Source: Ilex aquifolium
Lineage: Eukaryota; Streptophyta; Magnoliopsida; Aquifoliales; Aquifoliaceae
Reading direction: 5' to 3'
Length of the DNA stretch: 64,000 bases
Assembly (NCBI GenBank): GCA_951799425.1
Contig: OX637399.1
Location: forward strand, 13,136,501-13,200,500
The translations under genes were made by a program, and so were the position numbers. The first letter of the stretch is position 1; every line of letters starts with the position of its first letter. The notes below the pieces were generated by a model that had not been told where the DNA came from, did no database searches, and was given only the letters and a program-made list of their open reading frames with translations. This document shows, piece after piece, positions 43,547 to 57,216 of this stretch.

Positions 43547-45850
43547 TGTAACACCCCGAATTTTCTTTTATATATTTATAGAGATATATATATAGTAAAT
43601 AATATTTGTAAAGATGTAGATATATGTAGTGACATAAGAATAAACCGTAGGAATAAATGCTATGGAGACAATTTGATTGGGAAGTTACGTGTCGAAGATG
43701 TTTAAACTTGCAAATGGTGATTAGACAAGTTTCTAAAAGTTTGTAGGTCAAAATAATGATTCCATTGAATCCGGAAGGTCGAAAAACATTGGGAGTGGCA
43801 ATATGGATGTATTGGAAGTTAGGAAGTGTCTCGGAGTTAAAATACACTTTAGCGAGAATTTGGGTAAAAATGGGTATTGAACACTACTTAGTATTTTGGA
43901 CATAACTTTCTATCCTTAAGTCCAATGGATCTGAAATTTTTACAGTAGATAGTAGACATCTAGGGCTACAAAAGTATGTCTCGTGAAAAGTTTCCAATTC
44001 GACCTCTAAATGGGTCAAAACTGCATTGGAAGTTGAAACAAAAATCTGGCAGTCAAACCGTACCGGTACGCCGAACTCCAGTAGCTAAACCGTACCGGTA
44101 CGCGTACCGGTACACCCGATAAAGCCAGCCCGATCCGACTGCGGGTCTTTCTCCATTTCTTCCACTATAAATACTTAAGGCCGACTATTTGAGCCCCATT
44201 TCAGCCTTTTAAACCCTAGGCACCTTTAGAGAGAAAGAGATGGAGAGAAGAACATCAAAGATAAGGAGAGATACACCATTTTAGAAGATTAAAATCCTAG
44301 ATTTCTAAGATTTCACTTCTCTACTCATTCTCTTTTCTTCCATTCTTCACCCACTCTCACCCAAATCTTTTGAAAACCCTAGGGAGGGGGAATTAAAAAG
44401 GAAAAGAAAGGAAAGCAAGAAGGTCTTGAAGCTTGGGTATTTGGCTAAAACTCTTGAGCATTGAGGTAGGGGATTTCTTCCTAATCTCTTACATTGAGGC
44501 TAGGGTTTATGTATATATATATATATGTTTTTCACTCTCATCCTTATATACATGATAAGAAATACATGATTCTTGTTCCTCTTGAAATAAATGCCATGTT
44601 TTGAACATTGTGATGGTTGGGTAACTATTAAATTTCTCATTTTCATCTTCAAACCTTGGTTTTAAAGAGAAATGGACTTTTCCCCCTATTTTCCCTTGGT
44701 ATTGCTTTCAAAACTTTAGTGTTTGATATTGTACACCAAAATGTTACTTATGATGATCTCTTGCTCATTTTCTTCCATCATATTATGAAACATTATATTA
44801 GAAATTGTGGAATTTGGTAATTCCTTGAAATGTTGATGAATTGAGAATATTTTGGTTTCCTCAATTGTATGGTTGTTGTGAGGGACTTGGATTGCCTTCG
44901 AGAGATGCCGTAGAGTGTTAGATGTTAGTCTACCCCAGTGGGGGTGAGATGGTTTCCTAGCACTTGTAGTGGGTTGTCATTTGGTAATGAAACCACTATC
45001 GTTCGCTGGAGTTCGAACAAGGGATAATATACTTTTCCTGGGAAGGGACTCGTCACTGCCATTGGGATGGTAGACGCCCTTTCCTAAAATGCTTGTGAAT
45101 GTGATTGTGATTGGTGGACTAGGTATAATCGTTGGGTAGATTCATGAGAAGCAATCAACATACATGGTACGGGGATGAACCAATATACATGGGATGATGA
45201 GTTGGAACGTCTTGGCCGGTGCATTGGTATGGGACAATGCATCGGAAGACGCCCTTCCGAATTGGCCTAACTTTGGACACGGTGTATTGTTGTTCAATTT
45301 AATTTATTCTTTACTTGATTGTTGTTATGGCTTAAACTTGAGATCTCTTTAAACTGTCCTGTTTTTCCTTCAAAAATTGATATATATTATTTTTGAAATG
45401 TGACCGACCCGTTTTATATTTTTTTATAAACCTTGTTTGAGTTGGGAAGATTTTGCTACAGAGCTTCGTGCTCATCCCCTACCAATTTACATTTTTCAGA
45501 TTTGGTGCTAGAGGAGGATCTCGGCATCGACGAGTCAGGGCATTGGGAGGCTCCACTCGAGAGGAACCTAGATCCCGAGGTGGATATGTAGAGATGTAAC
45601 TTCTTTTGTACTAGACTAGGTTATTCTTTTGGACACTGTGAGGTCTAGTTTATTTTGCTATTCCGCTGTGCTACTTTAATTAATTTTTGAGATGTAAATG
45701 TCATGGTTGGGCATATTCTTTTGGATAATGATGTAAATATTTTATGGATGATGAATGAAGTTTAATGTATTTATGAATGATATTAGTGCTCTCATGATGT
45801 AAATGGTTTTAGTATGTAATGCCGTCCAGGGTGTGTTTTGGGGCGTTACA
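43547..45850 (+). repeat. T LTR3 (2304 bp)
   Basis: Cassette 44060-44113. Shares GGCAATATGG with LTR5 and LTR6; LTR1, 2 and 4 have GGTAATATGG. Confidence 0.95.
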
Positions 45851-46161
45851 GATTTGGTATCAGAGCCTAGACTTTAGGTCTTACATGGGAGCTGTAGGTT
45901 ATGGATTACCACTAGAAAGGTAGGACTAGGTTGAAGAAACCTTAGGCTTGAATTTGTTTGTGGTTATGTGTTTATCAAATAGGTAAGATTTGTTGTTTAT
46001 TTAGGTTAGGGGTTAATTATTTGTTCGAATTCGATGAATTGTCTTGCTACGCAATCGAGTTTGTGGCCCCTGATGCAAAGAGGGCTAAACGCTTTGAACA
46101 AGATTTGAGGCCTTCCATTCGCGAGAAGAGGGTCACACTCTGAATTCGAGAATACAAGTAC

Positions 46162-46686
46162 GTGTCCGTGGACGAGAACGAGGACGTGGACGTGTACGTG
46201 TCGGTGGACGTGAACGAGGACGTGAACTTGAACGTGGACGTGTACGTGGACGTGGACGTGATTGGACAAAGACCTCAGATAGTTCGAGAAGATGAAGTGA
46301 CTCAGACTAGAACAAGCACTGACCCGCGCCAATGCTTTGTATGCGGAGAGTATGGGCACTTCAAACATAGATGCCCCTCGTTTCCCCCAATGACCAAGCA
46401 AGCAACTGAGCAAGTACCAGCAAACAAGCCACCTCTACAAAGGCCAGCACAGTAGAGACCTCAGATAGCTCGAGGAGCGGGAGGCGTACCAGAGAGAATA
46501 GGCACGAATGCACGCCTATGTTTTGCCTGTGGAGGTGTTGGGCACTTCCTAGATAATTGTCCATTGCTTTCTACCAAGACCAACCAAGCAACTGGGCGAG
46601 TGAATGCAAACAAGCCACCGCGATGACAACCATTACCACCACCGAGACCGTTACAAGCTCAAGCCCCCGACGGCGCCAATCAATGA
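46162..46686 (+). pseudogene. gag: T gag remnant (copy 3), extra stop
   Basis: TAG 46453-46455 as in all copies, plus TGA 46624-46626 (CGA to TGA) shared only with copy 4. Confidence 0.8.
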
Positions 46687-48249
46687 AGGGTTTTTGCTTT
46701 GACTCAACCAGAGGAAGATGTCTCCAACGCCGTTGTGGAAGGTATCGTCCTTCTCTACCATTCTTGGGCCTGAATTTTTATTGGATTCCTATGCGACTCA
46801 TTCTGTTATACGTACTGCGGGCGCTGTGGAATTGGGATTGGGTTTCTAGGGAATAGAACTTACTGTATATGTTAACTTGCCTACGGGAAAACAAGGGGAT
46901 ACCAGTAGGGTTTATTTATATGTACTCTTTGACTCTAATTTATATCTACTTGCTAGGAAATCATCATGTCTTGCCATTCTGGATAATACTACCTTGTTCC
47001 AAAATATATTATGGTGAGGTAAACCCTAAATCTTTTCTTATGCCTTCAAACCCTAGTTTACAAAGGAGATGTGTTTTTTTCTCTTGATTTCTCCTTTGTT
47101 CTTGATTCCCGAACTTAAATATTATTTATTCTAAGCTATGTTATGGGTGGGTGACCACCAAATCCTTTTGGTATGCCCTTGAAATCCTAGTTTTCAAGGG
47201 AGAGGTGTTTTCTCTTTATCTTGCCTCTGTCATTGATTTCAAACCTTGATAGTCATTTGTTATCGATTCCAATACATGATTGTTACTTTATCTCTGATTC
47301 CAAGCTTGATATCCGTTGTTATTGATCTCGAGACTTGATTATTTCCTTGTCCTTAACTTCCTAAGCTTAATGATCCATTTGTTCTTGGTATCAAAAATTT
47401 GATATTCATTCTACCCTTGTGATTCAATTATTTTCAATATTCACTACTTGATATTCTTTATTCTTGGTTCCAAGACTTGAGTGTTCTTTTGGTCTTGATT
47501 TCTAAGCTTCATAATCCTTTGTTCTTGATTACACACCTTGATAGTCGTTTGTTATTGATTTCCATACTTGATTGTTCCGTTAAATCTTAATTTCTCCTTT
47601 GTTCATGACTTTCAAGCTTGATACGCTTTTATTCTTGATTTCCAAGCTTAATATTCATTTGCTCTTGATCGCCAAATTTGGTATTCATTTGATTGATTCT
47701 AACTATTGTAATTCATGTATTCTTGATATTCAATATTTGACATCCTTTGGTTCTTGATTTCAAGACTTGGTTGTTCCTTTGTTTTTAATTTCCCCAGGCT
47801 TGATGATCCATTGGTTCTTGATAGCCAAATTTAATATTCATTTGTTATTGATTCTAACCCTTGTGATTCATTTATTCTTGATATTCAATACTTGATATTC
47901 ATTGGTTCTTGATTTCAAGACTTGACATTCAATTGCTCTTGATTTCAATACTTGATCTCTCCTTGTCCTTGAGTTCAAAACTCGATACTCTTTAGTTCTT
48001 GGTTACAAAGCTTGATTATTTATTTGTTCCTTAATTCAAAATTCTAAAGATTGGTATTGACCAATAAAATGGTATTTTCGATGATATTATGTTAATTTTT
48101 CTTAAATTATTTCGTTGGAAAAATGTATATGGATTTGGAAGCTAAGAGGGGAGGACAAGTCTGGTTAGGTTTCAACTGTAACCTTTGGTGGATTATAATT
48201 TATATCAGAGTGCGCAGCGAACTAACGGAGTAAGGACTACAATGGGGAA

Positions 48250-48770
48250 ACTACGGAGAAGATTCAACTCATCCGGGAGAGGCTACGCACGGCGCGAAGT
48301 AGACAGAAGAGCTACGCCGACCACAGACGAAGATCCTTGGAATTAAAAGTGGGAGATTTCATGTTTTCCAAGGTGTCACACAAGAAGGGCGTGTTTCGAT
48401 TCGGCAAGAAGGGAAGTTAGCGCCAAGATATACCGGGCCATTTGAAGTGATCAAGGTTGTGGGCAAAGCGGCGTATCAGTTGCGGTTACCAGCTCAGCTG
48501 TCTGGGGTACATGACGTGTTCCACGTGTCGATGTTGAGGAAGTGTCAATCGGATGCAACTCCAGTCGTGGATTTGGAGGATATTGAAATTCAGGATGGAG
48601 CAACATATGAAGAACAACCGGTGGAGATTCTTGATGCCAAGGAAAAGGTGCTCCGCAACAAGGTCATCCGACTCGTGAAGGTTTTGTGGCGACATCATGG
48701 GGTGAAAGAAGCTACATGGGAACCGGAGCAAGAAATGCGGGAGAAGTATCCATATTTGTTCGCTACTTGA
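48250..48770 (+). pseudogene. pol: T integrase tail (copy 3)
   Basis: ORF part 48447-48770; ends with EKYPYLF like copies 1 and 2. Confidence 0.85.
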
Positions 48771-48811
48771 GGTAAGTTTCGAGGACGAAACTTTCTTTAA
48801 GGGGGGTGGAT

Positions 48812-51115
48812 TGTAACACCCCGAATTTTCTTTTATATATTTATAGAGATATATATATAGTAAATAATATTTGTAAAGATGTAGATATATGTAGTGACAT
48901 AAGAATAAACCGTAGGAATAAATGCTATGGAGACAATTTGATTGGGAAGTTACGTGTCGAAGATGTTTAAACTTGCAAATGGTGATTAGACAAGTTTCTA
49001 AAAGTTTGTAGGTCAAAATAATGATTCCATTGAATCCGGAAGGTCGAAAAACATTGGGAGTGGTAATATGGATGTATTGGAAGTTAGGAAGTGTCTCGGA
49101 GTTAAAATACACTTTAGCGAGAATTTGGGTAAAAATGGGTATTGAACACTACTTAGTATTTTGGCCATAACTTTCTATCCTTAAGTCCAATGGATCTGAA
49201 ATTTTTACAGTAGATAGTAGACATCTAGGGCTACAAAAGTATGTCTCATGAAAAGTTTCCAATTCGACCTCTAAATGGGTCAAAACTGCATTGGAAGTTG
49301 AAACAAAAATCTGGCAGTCAAACCGTACCGGTACGCCGAACTCCAGTAGCTAAACCGTACCGGTACGCGTACCGGTACACCCGATAAAGCCAGCCCGATC
49401 CGACTGCGGTTCTTTCTCCATTTCTTCCACTATAAATACTTAAGGCCGACTATTTGAGCCCCATTTCAGCCTTCTAAACCCTAGGCACCTTTAGAGAGAA
49501 AGAGATGGAGAGAAGAACATCAAAGATAAGGAGAGATACACCATTTTAGAAGATTAAAACCCTAGATTTCTAAGATTTCACTTCTCTACTCATTCTCTTT
49601 TCTTCCATTCTTCACCCACTCTCACCCAAATCTTTTGAAAACCCTAGGGAGGGGGAATTAAAAAGGAAAAGAAAGGAAAGCAAGAAGGTCTTGAAGCTTG
49701 GGTATTTGGCTAAAACTCTTGAGCATTGAGGTAGGGGATTTCTTCCTAATCTCTTACATTGAGGCTAGGGTTTATGTATATATATATATATGTTTTTCAC
49801 TCTCATCCTTATATACATGATAAGAAATACATGATTCTTGTTCCTCTTGAAATAAATGCCATGTTTTGAACATTGTGATGGTTGGGTAACTATTAAATTT
49901 CTCATTTTCATCTTCAAACCTTGGTTTTAAAGAGAAATGGACTTTTCCCTCTATTTTCCCTTGGTATTGCTTTCAAAACTTTAGTGTTTGATATTGTACA
50001 CCAAAATGTTACTTATGATGATCTCTTGCTCATTTTCTTCCATCATATTATGAAACATTATATTAGAAATTGTGGAATTTGGTAATTCCTTGAAATGTTG
50101 ATGAATTGAGAATATTTTGGTTTCCTCAATTGTATGGTTGTTGTGAGGGACTTGGATTGCCTTCGAGAGATGCCGTAGAGTGTTAGATGTTAGTCTACCC
50201 CAGTGGGGGTGAGATGGTTTCCTAGCACTTGTAGTGGGTTGTCATTTGGTAATGAAACCACTATCGTTCACTGGAGTTCGAACAAGGGATAATATACTTT
50301 TCCTGGGAAGGGACTCGTCACTGCCATTGGGATGGTAGACGCCCTTTCCTAAAATGCTTGTGAATGTGATTGTGATTGGTGGACTAGGTATAATCGTTGG
50401 GTAGATTCATGAGAAGCAATCAACATACATGGTACGGGGATGAACCAATATACATGGGATGATGAGTTGGAACGACTTGGCCGGTGCATTGGTATGGGAC
50501 AATGCATCGGAAGACGCCCTTCCGAATTGGCCTAACTTTGGACACGGTGTATTGTTGTTCAATTTAATTTATTCTTTACTTGATTGTTGTTATGGCTTAA
50601 ACTTGAGATCTCTTTAAACTGTCCTGTTTTTCCTTCAAAAATTGATATATATTATTTTTGAAAAGTGACCGACCCGTTTTATATTTTTTTATAAACCTTG
50701 TTTCAGTTGGGAAGATTTTGCTACAGAGCTTCGTGCTCATCCCCTACCAATTTACATTTTTCAGATTTGGTGCTAGAGGAGGATCTCGGCATCGACGAGT
50801 CAGGGCATTGGGAGGCTCCACTCGAGGGGAACCTAGATCCCGAGGTGGATATGTAGAGATGTAACTTCTTTTGTACTAGACTAGGTTATTCTTTTGGACA
50901 CTGTGAGGTCTAGTTTATTTTGCTATTCTGCTGTGCTACTTTAATTAATTTTTGAGATGTAAATGCCATGGTTGGGCATATTCTTTTGGATAATGATGTA
51001 AATATTTTATGGATGATGAATGAAGTTTAATGTATTTATGAATGATATTAGTGCTCTCATGATGTAAATGGTTTTAGTGTGTAATGCCGTCCAGGGTGTG
51101 TTTTGGGGCGTTACA
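48812..51115 (+). repeat. T LTR4 (2304 bp)
   Basis: Cassette 49325-49378; GGTAATATGG variant, as in LTR1 and LTR2. Confidence 0.95.
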
Positions 51116-51426
51116 GATTTGGTATCAGAGCCTAGGCTTTAGGTCTTACATGGGAGCTGTAGGTTATGGATTACCACTAGAAAGGTAGGACTAGGTTGAA
51201 GAAACCTTAGGCTTGAATTTGTTTGTGGTTATGTGTTTATCAAATAGGTAAGATTTGTTGTTTATTTAGGTTAGGGGTTAATTATTTGTTCGAATTCGAT
51301 GAATTGTCTTGCTACGCAATCGAGTTTGTGGCCCCTGATGCAAAGAGGGCTAAACGCTTTGAACAAGATTTGAGGCCTTCCATTCGCGAGAAGAGGGTCA
51401 CACTCTGAATTCGAGAATACAAGTAC

Positions 51427-51951
51427 GTGTCCGTGGACGAGAACGAGGACGTGGACGTGTACGTGTCGGTGGACGTGAACGAGGACGTGAACTTGAACGT
51501 GGACGTGTACGTGGACGTGGACGTGATTGGACAAAGACCTCAGATAGTTCGAGAAGATGAAGTGACTCAGACTAGAACAAGCACTGACCCGCGCCAATGC
51601 TTTGTATGCGGAGAGTATGGGCACTTCAAACATAGATGCCCCTCGTTTCCCCCAATGACCAAGCAAGCAACTGAGCAAGTACCAGCAAACAAGCCACCTC
51701 TACAAAGGCCAGCACAGTAGAGACCTCAGATAGCTCGAGGAGCGGGAGGCGTACCAGAGAGAATAGGCACAAATGCACGCCTATGTTTTGCCTGTGGAGG
51801 TGTTGGGCACTTCCTAGATAATTGTCCATTGCTTTCTACCAAGACCAACCAAGCAACTGGGCGAGTGAATGCAAACAAGCCACCGCGATGACAACCATTA
51901 CCACCACCGAGACCGTTACAAGCTCAAGCCCCCGACGGCGCCAATCAATGA
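51427..51951 (+). pseudogene. gag: T gag remnant (copy 4), extra stop
   Basis: TAG 51718-51720 and the shared TGA 51889-51891. Confidence 0.8.
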
Positions 51952-53514
51952 AGGGTTTTTGCTTTGACTCAACCAGAGGAAGATGTCTCCAACGCCGTTG
52001 TGGAAGGTATCGTCCTTCTCTACCATTCTTGGGCCTGAATTTTTATTGGATTCCTATGCGACTCATTCTGTTATACGTACTGCGGGCGCTGTGGAATTGG
52101 GATTGGGTTTCTAGGGAATAGAACTTACTCTATATGTTAACTTGCCTACGGGAAAACAAGGGGATACCAGTAGGGTTTATTTATATGTACTCTTTGACTC
52201 TAATTTATATCTACTTGCTAGGAAATCATCATGTCTTGCCATTCTGGATAATACTACCTTGTTCCAAAATATATTATGGTGAGGTAAACCCTAAATCTTT
52301 TCTTATGCCTTCAAACCCTAGTTTACAAAGGAGATGTGTTTTTTTCTCTTGATTTCTCCTTTGTTCTTGATTCCCGAACTTAAATATTATTTATTCTAAG
52401 CTATGTTATGGGTGGGTGACCACCAAATCCTTTTGGTATGCCCTTGAAATCCTAGTTTTCAAGGGAGAGGTGTTTTCTCTTTATCTTGCCTCTGTCATTG
52501 ATTTCAAACCTTGATAGTCATTTGTTATCGATTCCAATACATGATTGTTACTTTATCTCTGATTCCAAGCTTGATATCCGTTGTTATTGATCTCGAGACT
52601 TGATTATTTCCTTGTCCTTAACTTCCTAAGCTTAATGATCCATTTGTTCTTGGTATCAAAAATTTGATATTCATTCTACCCTTGTGATTCAATTATTTTC
52701 AATATTCACTACTTGATATTCTTTATTCTTGGTTCCAAGACTTGAGTGTTCTTTTGGTCTTGATTTCTAAGCTTCATAATCCTTTGTTCTTGATTACACA
52801 CCTTGATAGTCGTTTGTTATTGATTTCCATACTTGATTGTTCCGTTAAATCTTAATTTCTCCTTTGTTCATGACTTTCAAGCTTGATACGCTTTTATTCT
52901 TGATTTCCAAGCTTAATATTCATTTGCTCTTGATCGCCAAATTTGGTATTCATTTGATTGATTCTAACTATTGTAATTCATGTATTCTTGATATTCAATA
53001 TTTGACATCCTTTGGTTCTTGATTTCAAGACTTGGTTGTTCCTTTGTTTTTAATTTCCCCAGGCTTGATGATCCATTGGTTCTTGATAGCCAAATTTAAT
53101 ATTCATTTGTTATTGATTCTAACCCTTGTGATTCATTTATTCTTGATATTCAATACTTGATATTCATTGGTTCTTGATTTCAAGACTTGACATTCAATTG
53201 CTCTTGATTTCAATACTTGATCTCTCCTTGTCCTTGAGTTCAAAACTCGATACTCTTTAGTTCTTGGTTACAAAGCTTGATTATTTATTTGTTCCTTAAT
53301 TCAAAATTCTAAAGATTGGTATTGACCAATAAAATGGTATTTTCGATGATATTATGTTAATTTTTCTTAAATTATTTCGTTGGAAAAATGTATATGGATT
53401 TGGAAGCTAAGAGGGGAGGACAAGTCTGGTTAGGTTTCAACTGTAACCTTTGGTGGATTATAATTTATATCAGAGTGCGCAGCGAACTAACGGAGTAAGG
53501 ACTACAATGGGGAA

Positions 53515-54035
53515 ACTACGGAGAAGATTCAACTCATCCGGGAGAGGCTACGCACGGCGCGAAGTAGACAGAAGAGCTACGCCGACCACAGACGAAGATC
53601 CTTGGAATTAAAAGTGGGAGATTTCATGTTTTCCAAGGTGTCACACAAGAAGGGCGTGTTTCGATTCGGCAAGAAGGGAAGTTAGCGCCAAGATATACCG
53701 GGCCATTTGAAGTGATCAAGGTTGTGGGCAAAGCGGCGTATCAGTTGCGGTTACCAGCTCAGCTGTCTGGGGTACATGACGTGTTCCACGTGTCGATGTT
53801 GAGGAAGTGTCAATCGGATGCAACTCCAGTCGTGGATTTGGAGGATATTGAAATTCAGGATGGAGCAACATATGAAGAACAACCGGTGGAGATTCTTGAT
53901 GCCAAGGAAAAGGTGCTCCGCAACAAGGTCATCCGACTCGTGAAGGTTTTGTGGCGACATCATGGGGTGAAAGAAGCTACATGGGAACCGGAGCAAGAAA
54001 TGCGGGAGAAGAATCCATATTTGTTCGCTACTTGA
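53515..54035 (+). pseudogene. pol: T integrase tail (copy 4)
   Basis: ORF part 53712-54035; ends EKNPYLF (Tyr to Asn), shared with copy 5. Confidence 0.85.
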
Positions 54036-54076
54036 GGTAAGTTTCGAGGACGAAACTTTCTTTAAGGGGGGTGGAT

Positions 54077-56380
54077 TGTAACACCCCGAATTTTCTTTTA
54101 TATATTTATAGAGATATATATATAGTAAATAATATTTGAAAAGATGTAGATATATGTAGTGACATAAGAATAAACCGTAGGAATAAATGCTATGGAGACA
54201 ATTTGATTGGGAAGTTACGTGTCGAAGATGTTTAAACTTGCAAATGGTGATTAGACAAGTTTCTAAAAGTTTGTAGGTCAAAATAATGATTCCATTGAAT
54301 CCGGAAGGTCGAAAAACATTGGGAGTGGCAATATGGATGTATTGGAAGTTAGGAAGTGTCTCGGAGTTAAAATACACTTTAGCGAGAATTTGGGTAAAAA
54401 TGGGTATTGAACACTACTTAGTATTTTGGCCATAACTTTCTATCCTTAAGTCCAATGGATCTGAAATTTTTACAGTAGATAGTAGACATCTAGGGCTACA
54501 AAAGTATGTCTCCTGAAAAGTTTCCAATTCGACCTCTAAATGGGTCAAAACTGCATTGGAAGTTGAAACAAAAATCTGGCAGTCAAACCGTACCGGTACG
54601 CCGAACTCCAGTAGCTAAACCGTACCGGTACGCGTACCGGTACACCCGATAAAGCCAGCCCGATCCGACTGCGGGTCTTTCTCCATTTCTTCCACTATAA
54701 ATACTTAAGGCCGACTATTTGAGCCCCATTTCAGCCTTCTAAACCCTAGGCACCTTTAGAGAGAAAGAGATGGAGAGAAGAACATCAAAGATAAGGAGAG
54801 ATACACCATTTTAGAAGATTAAAACCCTAGATTTCTAAGATTTCACTTCTCTACTCATTCTCTTTTCTTCCATTCTTCACCCACTCTCACCCAAATCTTT
54901 TGAAAACCCTAGGGAGGGGGAATTAAAAAGGAAAAGAAAGGAAAGCAAGAAGGTCTTGAAGCTTGGGTATTTGGCTAAAACTCTTGAGCATTGAGGTAGG
55001 GGATTTCTTCCTAATCTCTTACATTGAGGCTAGGGTTTATGTATATATATATATATGTTTTTCACTCTCATCCTTATATACATGATAAGAAATACATGAT
55101 TCTTGTTCCTCTTGAAATAAATGCCATGTTTTGAACATTGTGATGGTTGGGTAACTATTAAATTTCTCATTTTCATCTTCAAACCTTGGTTTTAAAGAGA
55201 AATGGACTTTTCCCTCTATTTTCCCTTGGTATTGCTTTCAAAACTTTAGTGTTTGATATTGTACACCAAAATGTTACTTATGATGATCTCTTGCTCATTT
55301 TCTTCCATCATATTATGAAACATTATATTAGAAATTGTGGAATTTGGTAATTCCTTGAAATGTTGATGAATTGAGAATATTTTGGTTTCCTCAATTGTAT
55401 GGTTGTTGTGAGGGACTTGGATTGCCTTCGAGAGATGCCGTAGAGTGTTAGATGTTAGTCTACCCCAGTGGGGGTGAGATGGTTTCCTAGCACTTGTAGT
55501 GGGTTGTCATTTGGTAATGAAACCACTATCGTTCACTGGAGTTCGAACAAGGGATAATATACTTTTCCTGGGAAGGGACTCGTCACTGCCATTGGGATGG
55601 TAGACGCCCTTTCCTAAAATGCTTGTGAATGTGATTGTGATTGGTGGACTAGGTATAATCGTTGGGTAGATTCATGAGAAGCAATCAACATACATGGTAC
55701 GGGGATGAACCAATATACATGGGATGATGAGTTGGAACGACTTGGCCGGTGCATTGGTATGGGACAATGCATCGGAAGACGCCCTTCCGAATTGGCCTAA
55801 CTTTGGACACGGTGTATTGTTGTTCAATTTAATTTATTCTTTACTTGATTGTTGTTATGGCTTAAACTTGAGATCTCTTTAAACTGTCCTGTTTTTCCTT
55901 CAAAAATTGATATATATTATTTTTGAAATGTGACCGACCCGTTTTATATTTTTTTATAAACCTTTTTTCAGTTGGGAAGATTTTGCTACAGAGCTTCGTG
56001 CTCATCCCCTACCAATTTACATTTTTCAGATTTGGTGCTAGAGGAGGATCTCGGCATCGACGAGTCAGGGCATTGGGAGGCTCCACTCGAGGGGAACCTA
56101 GATCCCGAGGTGGATATGTAGAGATGTAACTTCTTTTGTACTAGACTAGGTTATTCTTTTGGACACTGTGAGGTCTAGTTTATTTTGCTATTCCGCTGTG
56201 CTACTTTAATTAATTTTTGAGATGTAAATGCCATGGTTGGGCATATTCTTTTGGATAATGATGTAAATATTTTATGGATGATGAATGAAGTTTAATGTAT
56301 TTATGAATGATATTAGTGCTCTCATGATGTAAATGGTTTTAGTGTGTAATGCCGTCCAGGGTGTGTTTTGGGGCGTTACA
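54077..56380 (+). repeat. T LTR5 (2304 bp)
   Basis: Cassette 54590-54643. Shares TTGAAAAGATG with LTR6 (others TTGTAAAGATG). Confidence 0.95.
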
Positions 56381-56691
56381 GATTTGGTATCAGAGCCTAG
56401 GCTTTAGGTCTTACATGGGAGCTGTAGGTTATGGATTACCACTAGAAAGGTAGGACTAGGTTGAAGAAACCTTAGGCTTGAATTTGTTTGTGGTTATGTG
56501 TTTATCAAATAGGTAAGATTTGTTGTTTATTTAGGTTAGGGGTTAATTATTTGTTCGAATTCGATGAATTGTCTTGCTACGCAATCGAGTTTGTGGCCCC
56601 TGATGCAAAGAGGGCTAAACGCTTTGAACAAGATTTGAGGCCTTCCATTCGCGAGAAGAGGGTCACACTCTGAATTCGAGAATACAAGTAC

Positions 56692-57216
56692 GTGTCCGTG
56701 GACGAGAACGAGGACGTGGACGTGTACGTGTCGGTGGACGTGAACGAGGACGTGAACTTGAACGTGGACGTGTACGTGGACGTGGACGTGATTGGACAAA
56801 GACCTCAGATAGTTCGAGAAGATGAAGTGACTCAGACTAGAACAAGCACTGACCCGCGCCAATGCTTTGTATGCGGAGAGTATGGGCACTTCAAACATAG
56901 ATGCCCCTCGTTTCCCCCAATGACCAAGCAAGCAACTGAGCAAGTACCAGCAAACAAGCCACCTCTACAAAGGCCAGCACAGTAGAGACCTCAGATAGCT
57001 CGAGGAGCGGGAGGCGTACCAGAGAGAATAGGCACGAATGCACGCCTATGTTTTGCCTGTGGAGGTGTTGGGCACTTCCTAGATAATTGTCCATTGCTTT
57101 CTACCAAGACCAACCAAGCAACTGGGCGAGTGAATGCAAACAAGCCACCGCGACGACAACCATTACCACCACCGAGACCGTTACAAGCTCAAGCCCCCGA
57201 CGGCGCCAATCAATGA
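56692..57216 (+). pseudogene. gag: T gag remnant (copy 5)
   Basis: TAG 56983-56985; lacks the extra TGA of copies 3 and 4. Confidence 0.8.

Larger units (their letters stand above)
45851..48811 (+). mobile_element. T internal domain 3 (2961 bp)
   Basis: Carries the second haplotype (shared with domain 4): CGATGACAA, GCGGGCGCTG, TACGCCGAC. Confidence 0.93.
51116..54076 (+). mobile_element. T internal domain 4 (2961 bp), mosaic
   Basis: Like domain 3 up to TACGCCGAC (about 53578), then like domain 5 at GAGAAGAATCC (about 54010), so an exchange point lies between. Confidence 0.93.
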
